Source of the DNA: CAYRXM01 sp964449465
Lineage (GTDB): Bacteria; Chloroflexota; Anaerolineae; JAFGEY01
Direction of reading: 5' to 3'
Assembly (NCBI GenBank): GCA_964449465.1
Contig: CAYVBK010000019.1
Span: 1-64,000, forward strand
DNA: 64,000 nt
Within the stretch, counting starts at the first letter, position 1; every line of letters starts with the position of its first letter. Shown here one piece after another: positions 17,101 to 23,696 of the stretch. The notes below the pieces were generated by a model. It was not told where the DNA came from. It did not search any database and saw only the letters and a program-made list of their open reading frames with translations. Both the position numbers and the translations under genes were made by a program.

Positions 17101-17753
17101 ACAACCAATACCGCGTGATCGGCAGCGATCAGGGTGTGAGCAGCGGTCCTGGCGCAGCAGTGACGTTTGATGTCGTTCCACCTGCCCTGCTGGCCGATTT
17201 CAATCAGAGTGCGGCGGCCTTGCTGGTGGGACAAACACTGCGGGTCACTGACACCAGCACCACCAACGGTGTCCCCATCGCTGCCCGGCTGTGGCGTTTT
17301 GGCGATGGCAGCACGGCCAGTACACCTGTCGCCGCTCACACCTATGCCGCTGCCGGCAGCTATGTTGTGACCCTCATCATCACCGATGCCTGTGGTTATC
17401 ATGATACTGTCACAGCCACGGTGCAGGTCTCGCTCGACTGTATTCCGCTGAGCGGCGTCAGCATCACCCGTTCGCCGGCTGTGCCGGTGATCTATGGTGC
17501 GGTTGCATTCACGGCTACTGTGTCACCGCCCAACGCCGACCTGCCTATTTCGTTCGTCTGGAATTTTGGTGACGGTCACGCCCAAACGTCAGGCACGGCG
17601 CAGGTGACGCACACTTATACCCGCACCGGTGTCATGACGATGACGGTGACAGCGACCAATCTTTGTACACCTGTGGGGGTTAGCCGCACCATACAGCTCG
17701 ACATCGCTCCGATTCGGGTGTATCTGCCGGTGGTGCTGCGCCAGTACCCCTGA
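11184..17753 (+). CDS. Giant secreted surface protein with DUF11-like and PKD repeats
   Basis: 2189 residues with a signal peptide of about 40 residues (basic start, hydrophobic LGSCVLSLLLIGGLLWML, then AVQAQA). The first ~1200 residues are repeated beta-rich units with recurring phrases such as GDVVTVT, DNRISGQMP and ITVTQ. From about 1230 to 1980 there are five or six DUF11-type 'conserved repeat' units (VTNSGHVAATNV, TNTAQV, ITDTLPAGMTYI). Two PKD-like domains (about 2010-2180; WRFGDG, WNFGDG) finish the protein. The last residues, VYLPVVLRQYP, match a tail seen on many Chloroflexota exported proteins. Trp and aromatic content is high. It is probably a cell-surface or sheath component. A clean AAAGGAG precedes the ATG and a strong terminator follows. 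Confidence 0.88.
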   Translation: MSRENFTRWMMGLLGSCVLSLLLIGGLLWMLIPRPAVQAQAVNPGFTVDLMHHRIWGRVSAGDIVTVTRQGGDYGAAQADGTGFFWTPLWDAATAGPATIQAGDVFSFYINGSFDSSITVLDVIGQVDVLSDRVVGHIPGASAGTPITVTLQQWASSESEPHSGTPQVSTTTDASGNFTATLGGIDLAPHQWVAVDYPSGGGLVRDHLVPQHTFIVHSTWNSGDGFAQPGQVVTTTIYTGTGTVGWVLTTTANQNGLYTLRPDGVPVDAVSIDPGDVVVVDLGGGAVISTVVAPLVARVDTATDVVYGIALPGATVRVSLWQWDDQGEYRYYQVITTTAVSGLFTANLSSLVDVSGWDTIQAAVADAGGDETVISFGAPFIQVGLDGGWITTRVDQGGVPITATLNTGSQVYTWLGRSYYPSGYAWGIQFDSGNGPVDIEPGHIITVESPTWQGVMTVAQIDLNFDLTNNRISGQMPSGLADVRVSQWGDDRYPLNGWAMRRIGVSSPFTVTWSDFDLRWSSWVEVNHVSNGQFVTCLRRDLPYIEANVTDNGVGGVAWVPGERITGTLYQSDGVTIKAVTSQDFQDDPLYFWLGDWQGQRFNAGDWITVTGESGWQAGVQIVELNVYADETTDWIWGDAPPGLLGLHWDNRWNDGLDWFAPTDSGGNYQLDWSLWGRDVQWGHSQRAHYLSLSGNQVLQQLNWPQIVANYGPSTNNNHVRGNGAEPNAAVHITVTQPGVGVLGTVEVTADEWGNLDSQDALPAGCLAPNHVVEVDFGNGVIDSMTVLTISAEAHIETDVLTVTAPVGTNICEINFNHEGGGGGGLHSEIGASGYITFDLMAERGFDIRPFTQFNIHACQPPHGHNTQYSFSTGGLRITADYTDNWVGLDTDPNATLTITVAGKATMIAQADGGGHFESHWRNDLWNPEPPEIEPGDVVTVTTAARMAEINPVGLIDGTSDVNTDRVVGMLHAPWFSPTPLLVRCEIHEPGGPAIDVLNVDPDGGAFECDFGSIGWDITPGQNVAVHYVEPDGDRVQTHLRPPVLRLNINYGHDWVEGNYAAGHTVWITVTQSDGFTIKGTAVLTTGQVPWWGGQTGFSTNWQGWQGERPDIAAGDWVYGLTDEGLTSIVHLGTINGFLDADADLITGTIDAPWIGQEVQVECHPWGAPGGTPGKQDWVLPNGSDVFTCSWAGEWDILGNQDVAVFYHEPDEDQVGDVFRRSAPHLRIRKTLYGNAGAGGVAVFQIQYENNGYAPAAFTVITDTMWAGLTYITDTSGLPHSGDGTPGNPLVWDAGTLPSGRNLWFDVYAAITADEGEWITNTVQIATADPYDEVRPWEYGDGWGKSSTWSGQVQANDTHLNIDKGAWTNDPAPGTDFVYWVNACNQGSTASSELTLTDTLPVSLTLVSWWGQHTVWSEVSAADHELAVRHPALPGGWCSQIYVRVHLTDTVSPDDTICNTAILTASNDLESDNNEVTDCRTVGVPYTNLYINKEFAQGQLVPGGQIRYNIGSGNNGNMPVTTTIRITDTQPAYTTFAGAWWFDESGAHPYTPTQVGVGFVVWTLPGLDNGYNHSFQVAWDIDPSIVPGTLLTNTAAISIDPAEYNSDDNVSVWVEQVYPHGPNLRVRKWGNWDNWGPGTRHASYNVTVENVGDQPVNTVILTDTYPADMRLDGGLGLGFWRWWDWRDHPDEHYFTVTLELLEPGWSVGLNFALITDTEPLPWGLVFTNTAQVMPLPNDTNPADNTDWAVLFTGPDLSVQKTLLVGDLLPNEIVAFTLHFANGIEGWQWWWGTQGHTLITDTLPAGMTYITSTLHDCDGPTCPYIAPTVNGQQLVFELGPLNAGGWNEIYVVARIAGTVTGLDTLVNQVKIGSSQPEIDREPFYDNNLAQLAMPIALPYLQVGKVWQSSRVAGTPLTYTLTVTNSGHVAATNVQLGDTWQGHTYTWTLPSIGPYTGTATAELVTVVPCSGQAANNQYRVIGSDQGVSSGPGAAVTFDVVPPALLADFNQSAAALLVGQTLRVTDTSTTNGVPIAARLWRFGDGSTASTPVAAHTYAAAGSYVVTLIITDACGYHDTVTATVQVSLDCIPLSGVSITRSPAVPVIYGAVAFTATVSPPNADLPISFVWNFGDGHAQTSGTAQVTHTYTRTGVMTMTVTATNLCTPVGVSRTIQLDIAPIRVYLPVVLRQYP

Positions 17754-17774
17754 TTGAAGTCTGGCTCGATATGC

Positions 17775-17810
17775 AAAAAAACCTGGTTTTCCCAAAAACC
17801 AGGTTTTTTT
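17775..17810 (+). terminator. Strong intrinsic terminator
   Basis: A 15-16-bp stem (AAAAAACCTGGTTTT / AAAACCAGGTTTTTT) with a CCC loop sits 22 bp after the stop codon of the surface-protein gene and runs into seven T residues. Confidence 0.9.
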
Positions 17811-17940
17811 GCGAGACCACTGCTGCAAGTGTTTTATCATCCGGACATCGGGTTTGCAGAGCATACAAAGAGCCTCAAGCCATATTAATTTACACCCAGG
17901 CTGGCTATTCTCATTGACTCAGTGGCGAAAGATGCCTTTT

Positions 17941-18546
17941 TCAAGGGGTGACACCCGGCCCGGCAGCCTCTCGCAGCCGTCGCACGTCGCTCAACGGCGG
18001 CAGGCCAAAGAGACGCTTGTACTCGCGGTTAAAATGCGCGGCATCGTTGTAACCCACGCGATAGCCGGCGCTGGCGGCGTCGAGGTCTTTGCCAAGCATC
18101 AGTCGGCGAGCCTCCTGAAGACGGATCCGTTTTTGGAACTGCAAAGGACTCATCGCCGTGACCGCCTTAAAGTGGTGATGGAAACTCGACACGCTCATGC
18201 CAAGTTCCTGGACAATTTCTTCGATTCGCAGGGGCTGGTCCAGGTCTTTGCACAACCACTCGATGGCCCTGGCGATGCGATGGGCGTGCCCGCCCTGCAC
18301 CGCAATGTAACAAAGCCGTTCCCCCTGTTCTCCTTTTAGAAGGCGATAGATAATTTCCCGCGTGATCAGAGGGGCGAGGAAAGTCGCTTCGGACGGGGTA
18401 TCCAGCAGCCTGACCAGGCGCAACGCAACGTCCAGCAAGCCGGCATTCAACGGGCTGACAGCAATGGCGCGCATATGGGTATAGCTGCGCGGCGCGAGGT
18501 GTCCGGCCTCAACCATCACGGCGCTGAACGAACTCCCGCTTGCCAC
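17941..18546 (-). pseudogene. AraC-family regulator, N-terminally truncated
   Basis: About 201 codons remain. The C-terminal two-helix-turn-helix AraC domain is complete (LRIEEIVQELGMSVSSFHHH and GYNDAAHFNREYKRLFG). Before it lies only the second half of an AraC_N-type (PF06719-like) effector domain (AVSPLNAGLLDVALRLV, APLITREIIYRLL). Full members are about 300 residues, so roughly 90-100 N-terminal residues are missing. The frame stays open upstream but turns into the body of the CocE-like gene on the other strand. The GTG at 18546 lacks a convincing ribosome-binding site. I infer a deletion or rearrangement; a shortened protein could still bind DNA. Confidence 0.75.
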
Positions 18547-18553
18547 ACATCCC

Positions 18554-19636
18554 TTGATTCGGGAATACGCCGCCTTTTACCTGGACTGGCTGGCGCACCC
18601 AACGGCAGATGACTACTGGTTGCCCATCTCGCCTCGCGCCGGATACGAGCAGATCCGCGTGCCCGCGCTCAACATCACCGGCTGGTACGACATCTTTCCC
18701 TGGAGCACCATCGAGAATTACCTGGGTATGAAACAGCGCGGCGGTTCTGAGCTGGCACACCGCAATCAGCGTCTCATCATCGGCCCCTGGACCCACGGCA
18801 ACTTTAGCGGCAGTTTCCCGGAACGCGAGTTTGGCCCGGCCGCCAGCAGCGCCGCGATTGACCTGCCCGGCATCCACCTCCGCTGGTTCGACCGCTGGCT
18901 GAAAGGTGTGGACAACGGCATAGACCAGGAGCCGCCGGTGATGATCTTTGTGATGGGCGTGGACGAATGGCATCACGAGGCCGATTGGCCGCTCCCCAAC
19001 ACGCAATACCGCCCCTACTACCTGCACAGCGGCGGCGGACTCTCCACCGAGCCGCCGGGCGACGAGCCGCCGGACATGTACCTGTACAATCCGCTGCGCC
19101 CCGTGCCTACCGTGGGTGGACAGGTGATCTTGCCCGGCGCCAATTCTATGGGGCCGCGCGACCAGCGTAAGGTCGAGTTGCGCGACGATGTGTTGGTATA
19201 CACGACTCCATCGTTGGAGCGCACGGTCGAGGTCATCGGCCCAGTCGAATTGCGGCTGTTTGTGTTGTCTTTAGCGCGCGATACGGACTTTACCGGCAAG
19301 TTGGTGGATGTGTACCCGGACGGCCGGGCGATGATCTTGACCGAAGGCATCCTGCGGGCGCGCTATCGCAACTCGCTCACCGCGCCCGAACTCCTCAAAC
19401 CCGGCGTGATTTACGAACTACGGCTCGATCTATGGGCCACGGGGAATGTGTTTTTGCCGGGGCACCGCATCCGGTTAGAAGTGTCGAGCAGCAATTTCCC
19501 GCGTTTCGACCGCAACAGCAACACAGGCGGGGACATTGCCAGCGAAACCCGCGAGCAGTATCAACCGGCGATCAATCGCATCTTGCACGACGCGGCGCAT
19601 CCATCGCACCTGATTCTACCGATTATTGAGCGATAA
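18554..19636 (+). pseudogene. CocE/NonD-family hydrolase, N-terminal half missing
   Basis: About 360 codons. The frame retains the catalytic Asp region (NITGWYDIF), the catalytic His (IIGPWTHGNF) and the complete C-terminal jelly-roll domain (FTGKLVDVYPDGRAMIL, GHRIRLEVSSSNFPRFDRN). The first ~200 residues of a normal 550-600-residue CocE/X-Pro dipeptidyl-peptidase-like protein, including the GxSYxG nucleophile, are absent. The frame is open back to 18485 without a good start; TTG at 18554 is the first start-like codon. The junction coincides with the truncated 5' end of the AraC gene opposite. Without the serine it should have no esterase or peptidase activity. Confidence 0.8.
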
Positions 19637-19638
19637 CA

Positions 19639-20610
19639 ATGAAAACAATCGGTGCCACGCTCCAAGGTATCAGCTTGCTCATTCTGGCAATGCTCATCAT
19701 CTCCACCCAGAGTATCGCGGTGAAAGGGCTGGGCGGAAGTTATCCTGTACTGGAAATGGTCGTCTTGCGCAACCTGGTTGCCCTACCGTTCACCCTGCTC
19801 TTCTTCTGGCGTGAAGGGCAACGCGGGCTGCCCCAAACAAAGCAGTTCTGGCTTGAAATCACCCGTGGGCTGTTCCTCTTTATCTCCTACACCACCTTTA
19901 TGATGGGATTGGCTGCCCTGCCGCTGGCGGAAGTGGAGGCGATCCGCTTTTCCGGGCCGCTGATGATCACCGTCTTGTCCGTGTTTATGCTGGGCGAAAA
20001 AGCCGAGTTACGGCGCTGGTTAGCGCTGCTCATCGGCTTTATCGGCGTCCTGTTCATCGTCCGGCCCGGCGCGGCGACGTTCAACTTTGGGGCCGTCTTT
20101 ATTCTGATCAGCGTGCTTTTCTATGCGCTGACGGTCATACTCACTCGCAATCTGCAAGCCACCGACAGCAGCGCGACGATGGCCTTTTACAGCTCGCTCG
20201 TTTACCTGGCTGCCGCGCTGATTTTGACGCCGATCACGCTCACGATTGGGGAAATCCCAAACGCCATTCCTGGCGTCGCCCACCCAAGTATGGCGTTCCT
20301 GTTCCGCAACTGGGGCATGCCAACCCTGCTGGATGGACTTATCATGAGCGGTCTGGGGTTGGTCTGGGCGGGGTGGACGTATTTTATGGCACGCGCTTAC
20401 AGTCTGGCGCCGGCCTCGGTAATCGCCCCATTTGAATATCTCGCCCTGCCCATCAACATTATGTGGGGACTCTTGCTCTGGCAAGAGACTCCGACCTGGG
20501 CGACGTTGGCCGGCGCGTTGTTGACGCTATCCAGCGGGTTGTACATCCTGTTGCGAGAGCGGCGAGAACAGCCTGCGACGATAGCTTGTCGTAGTGAATC
20601 GTCGGAATAA
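19639..20610 (+). CDS. EamA-family (DMT superfamily) transporter
   Basis: 323 residues with about ten transmembrane helices in two EamA repeats (residues ~8-145 and ~155-305). Typical phrases are LRNLVALPF, AIRFSGPLMITVLSVFMLGEK, and, in the second half, APFEYLALPINIMWGLLLWQE. Family members export or import small metabolites; the substrate cannot be read from sequence. The ATG is 2 bp after the stop of the CocE remnant, so it was probably the distal gene of that operon. It may now depend on whatever transcription reaches it. A 14-bp hairpin closes it. Confidence 0.88.
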   Translation: MKTIGATLQGISLLILAMLIISTQSIAVKGLGGSYPVLEMVVLRNLVALPFTLLFFWREGQRGLPQTKQFWLEITRGLFLFISYTTFMMGLAALPLAEVEAIRFSGPLMITVLSVFMLGEKAELRRWLALLIGFIGVLFIVRPGAATFNFGAVFILISVLFYALTVILTRNLQATDSSATMAFYSSLVYLAAALILTPITLTIGEIPNAIPGVAHPSMAFLFRNWGMPTLLDGLIMSGLGLVWAGWTYFMARAYSLAPASVIAPFEYLALPINIMWGLLLWQETPTWATLAGALLTLSSGLYILLRERREQPATIACRSESSE

Positions 20611-20640
20611 ACCAAAACGGTTCGCGATAACCATAGCCAA

Positions 20641-20672
20641 ACACTCCCCTGGTCTTGTGACCGGGGGAGTGT
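20641..20672. terminator. Bidirectional terminator-like hairpin
   Basis: The stem ACACTCCCC-T-GGTC / GACC-G-GGGGAGTGT has a TTGT loop and 14 pairs, including one T.G pair. It sits between the convergent EamA and alpha/beta-hydrolase genes. The flanks are only moderately T-rich. Confidence 0.65.
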
Positions 20673-20673
20673 T

Positions 20674-20689
20674 GATAATGATCATTATC
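20674..20689. other. 16-bp perfect palindrome resembling half of a Fur box
   Basis: GATAATGA / TCATTATC is perfectly symmetrical and matches the outer parts of the Fur box, but it lacks the central 3 bp. It lies between convergent genes directly after a terminator hairpin, so a promoter role is unlikely. Confidence 0.4.
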
Positions 20690-20712
20690 TCATTGATAGA
20701 AAGCAAATCCGA

Positions 20713-21543
20713 TCAAGCCGGGAGTTGCTTCAGGAATGTTTGCAGGGTATCCATGAAAACAGTGTACCTGTCAAACCGGATCAGATGCCCTACATCAGGG
20801 ATGGTGACGATGGTGACGCTGGGGTTCAACTCGCGCACTTGGGCGACAACCTCCGGTGTCACAATGCCTCCTAGTTCTGGATTGGCGGCGAAAAGTAACA
20901 TCGGCTGGGTGACATCCTGAAGGGTGGTTCGCCAATCCCATTCCTGAGCGTGCATCCTGGGTGACATGATATCCAGGATTGTGGAATCGAGTTGCTTTTT
21001 GGACTCACACATCGGTTGCAGCAGTTCTTCGGGCCAGGTGGGGTGATCCTTGCGGTATTGCACCAATAATTCTTCCAACGTCTGGGTAGCCAGGCTCTTG
21101 ACCCACTTTGCCATGGGATTCTCGGCGGGCGGGCCGGGAGGCGGAGTCGGCCGGGCTAGCCACCAGGCCGGGTCTTCCAGAAACAGGGCGCCGACCAGTT
21201 CCGGGAAGCGCACTGCAAGCTGGTACGTTACCATTGCCCCCATCGAGTGCCCACCCACAATCGGGCGCTGCAATCCCAGGATGCGGATGAGTTCGGCCAC
21301 GTCGGTAGCCATGTCCACTTGTTCGTCTGGCTGCACGCGCGCCGATAGGCCGTGACCGCGCATATCCGGCATGACCACATCATAGTCGGATTCAAGAGCG
21401 CGCGCTACGGGCGTCCAGCACAGCCCGTTATCCGAAAAGCCGTGGATCAACACCAAAGAGCGTTTTTCCCCACGTCCGGTGCGGGTGTAGTGAATCTGCA
21501 CGCCATTGACCAGCAAATCATCTTGTGTCCAGTGTGATAACAT
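20713..21543 (-). CDS. Alpha/beta-fold hydrolase
   Basis: 276 residues with the classic layout: HGFSDNG oxyanion region near residue 34, the nucleophile elbow GGHSMGAM (Ser near 98), and a final His in IPDVGHLIRF. A cap region lies in between. LYRKDHPTWP-type sequence in the cap gives no clear substrate hint. Esterase, lactonase or epoxide-hydrolase-like activity are all possible. The gene starts at the ATG at 21543 with AAGGAG close upstream. It stands alone between a terminator and an inverted-repeat element. Confidence 0.85.
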   Translation of the reverse strand: MLSHWTQDDLLVNGVQIHYTRTGRGEKRSLVLIHGFSDNGLCWTPVARALESDYDVVMPDMRGHGLSARVQPDEQVDMATDVAELIRILGLQRPIVGGHSMGAMVTYQLAVRFPELVGALFLEDPAWWLARPTPPPGPPAENPMAKWVKSLATQTLEELLVQYRKDHPTWPEELLQPMCESKKQLDSTILDIMSPRMHAQEWDWRTTLQDVTQPMLLFAANPELGGIVTPEVVAQVRELNPSVTIVTIPDVGHLIRFDRYTVFMDTLQTFLKQLPA

Positions 21544-21567
21544 AAGGCTCCTTTCTTTAATTAGAGA

Positions 21568-21748
21568 TAACTACCTACCCACTGTCATTCCAAGTGCCAT
21601 CAGGCGCGAAGAATCTCTCTTTGCAGTGTATAGCGAGATTCTTTGTCGCGGCGAACAAAAAACGTTTGCCGCGCTCCCTTTGCTCCACTCAGGGCAGGTT
21701 TGCAGAATGACACCCCAAAGGGCCAATTTTCGGCAAGGCAGATAGTTA
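21568..21748. mobile_element. Non-coding inverted-repeat element, copy 2 (MITE-like)
   Basis: This is the reverse-oriented relative of the element at 1579-1738. One end (TAACTACCTACC) is identical. The other has decayed to GGCAGATAGTTA, and an extra ~20 bp (ACAAAAAACG-containing) lies in the middle. The inner motifs GTCATTCC and AAGAATCTCTCTTTG are shared. It sits between the hydrolase gene and the XPB promoter. Confidence 0.7.
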
Positions 21749-21856
21749 CGAGTATAGCACAAAAGCGCATTGGGGCAATCTCTTGCCGATTTTCTGAGGA
21801 TACTGCCTGACGCCAATATCTCTGCTCTCGGTTCGTACTTGAAAGAGGCCATTTTT

Positions 21857-21886
21857 TTGGCATCGCATCTCGTTTTATGCTATAAT
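21857..21886 (+). promoter_or_regulatory. Promoter of the XPB operon
   Basis: TTGGCA (21857-21862), an 18-bp spacer, and TATGC-TATAAT (extended -10, 21881-21886). The ATG of the helicase lies 40 bp downstream with TGAGG six bases before it. Confidence 0.65.
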
Positions 21887-21926
21887 GACAGGCTAAAATT
21901 TTCAAAAAAACAAATTGAGGTGTGAT

Positions 21927-23696
21927 ATGGTGTACAATCCGCAAAATCCATTGATCGTGCAGAGCGACAAGAGCGTGCTGCTAGAGGTGGATAATGAACT
22001 CTATGCCGACGCCCGCGACATATTGGCTCGCTTTGCCGAACTGGAAAAAAGCCCGGAGCATATTCACACCTACCGCATTACTCCGCTGTCGCTGTGGAAC
22101 GCTGCCGCCGCCGGGTTGAGCGCAGAGCGGATCGTTGCCGCGCTGCATCAATATGCCAAGTATGATGTGCCGGGCAACGTGGTGGTGGACATTGGCGATT
22201 ACATCGGTCGCTATGGGCGGCTCAAGTTGACGCGCGCCGAGGCGGGTGGCAATGGACATGGCCGCGACCTGCTGTTGGTGTCCGACGACCCGGTGCTGAT
22301 TGCCGAAGTAGCACATCACAAAATGCTGCAAGGGTTCATTGTTGAGCAGGTAGACCCGCTCACGCTGCGCATTGATCCATCGCAGCGCGGCCACATCAAG
22401 CAGGCTTTGCTCAAGTTCGGCTTTCCGGCCGAAGACCTGGCTGGTTATGTCCAAGGGGCCGAGCTGCCCTTTGTTTTGCTTGAGCGGACCAAAAGCGGCG
22501 AGCTGTTCCGGCTGCGTCATTATCAAACCGAGGCTGCCGATGTGTTTCATGCTGGCGGCAAGGCGCACGGAGGCAGCGGCGTCATTGTGTTGCCCTGCGG
22601 CGCCGGCAAGACGATGGTGGGGATGGCGGTGATGGAAAAGCTACAAACGGCTACCCTCATTCTCACCCCTTCGACGGTGGCCGCCCGGCAGTGGCGCAGC
22701 GAACTGCTCGACAAGACCGATCTGCGCAAGGAAGACATTGGCGAATACACCGGCCTGTCCAAGCAAATCTGCCCGGTGACGATTAGCACCTATCAACTGC
22801 TGACGCACCGCAAGCGGCAGCACGATGTGTTTGAACACCTGGCCCTGTTTAACGAGCGAGACTGGGGGCTGATTATTTATGACGAAGTGCATCTCTTGCC
22901 GGCGCCGGTCTTTCGCATCACCGCCGAAATCCAGGCGCGCCGCCGACTGGGCCTCACGGCCACTCTGGTGCGCGAAGACGGCCAGGAAGAGGATGTTTTC
23001 TCGCTGATCGGCCCCAAAAAATACGATGTGCCGTGGAAGGTGCTGGAAAAACAGGGCTGGATCGCCACCGCCGAGTGTCACGAGGTGCGCATCCCGCTGC
23101 CCGAAGATTCGCGCATGTTGTATGCGATGGCCACCAACAGCGAAAAGATCACCGTAGCGGCCAACAACCCCGACAAGATCAAGGTGCTGCATACTTTGTT
23201 GCAAAAACACAGCCAAGATTCTGTGTTGATTATCGGCACCTATACCGAGCAGTTGGACACGGTGGCGCGCCGTTTTCATCTGCCTATCATCACCGGCAAG
23301 ACGCCGGTGCGAGAGCGCGAAGCCTTGTTGCAGCAGATGCGCGACGGTGAGATTGGGGCTTTGGTGATCAGCAAGGTGGGCAATTTTAGCATTGACTTGC
23401 CCGAAGTGAGCATTGCCATTCAAATATCCGGCACCTTTGGCTCGCGACAAGAAGAGGCGCAGCGACTGGGGCGCATTTTGCGTCCCAAGCGCAACGGCCT
23501 GATGGCGCACTTTTACACTCTGGTCAGCCGTGATACCCGCGAGCAGGATTTTGCAGCCAACCGACAGCGATTCCTCACCGAGCAGGGCTATCGCTATGAA
23601 ATTTTGTACGATACCGAGATTGAGGATTATCAGCCCACCCTGCTGGCCTTGCAGGCCCAGGAAAAACAGCATTTGTTGGGTAGCGGGGCAGTATGA
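21927..23696 (+). CDS. Bacterial XPB/Rad25-type DNA helicase
   Basis: About 589 residues. An N-terminal ~190-residue XPB-specific domain (VDNELYADARDILARF, IEQVD-like strands) precedes two RecA-like domains. Walker A is LPCGAGKTMVG, the DEAH-like box is YDEVHLLPA, motif III is LGLTATLVREDG, and the C-terminal domain has SRQEEAQRLGRILRPK. XPB is a 3'-5' ATP-driven duplex-opening helicase or translocase in repair and, in eukaryotes, transcription. The start is the ATG at 21927 with TGAGG upstream; an in-frame TTG at 21915 is less likely. Its stop overlaps the next ATG by 4 bp (ATGA), so translation is coupled to the accessory gene. Confidence 0.92.
   Translation: MVYNPQNPLIVQSDKSVLLEVDNELYADARDILARFAELEKSPEHIHTYRITPLSLWNAAAAGLSAERIVAALHQYAKYDVPGNVVVDIGDYIGRYGRLKLTRAEAGGNGHGRDLLLVSDDPVLIAEVAHHKMLQGFIVEQVDPLTLRIDPSQRGHIKQALLKFGFPAEDLAGYVQGAELPFVLLERTKSGELFRLRHYQTEAADVFHAGGKAHGGSGVIVLPCGAGKTMVGMAVMEKLQTATLILTPSTVAARQWRSELLDKTDLRKEDIGEYTGLSKQICPVTISTYQLLTHRKRQHDVFEHLALFNERDWGLIIYDEVHLLPAPVFRITAEIQARRRLGLTATLVREDGQEEDVFSLIGPKKYDVPWKVLEKQGWIATAECHEVRIPLPEDSRMLYAMATNSEKITVAANNPDKIKVLHTLLQKHSQDSVLIIGTYTEQLDTVARRFHLPIITGKTPVREREALLQQMRDGEIGALVISKVGNFSIDLPEVSIAIQISGTFGSRQEEAQRLGRILRPKRNGLMAHFYTLVSRDTREQDFAANRQRFLTEQGYRYEILYDTEIEDYQPTLLALQAQEKQHLLGSGAV

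Noticed and set aside
20674..20689. Fur-box-like palindrome as an iron operator
   Set aside because: It lies between convergent genes after a terminator, with no promoter nearby, and it lacks the central 3 bp of the Fur box.
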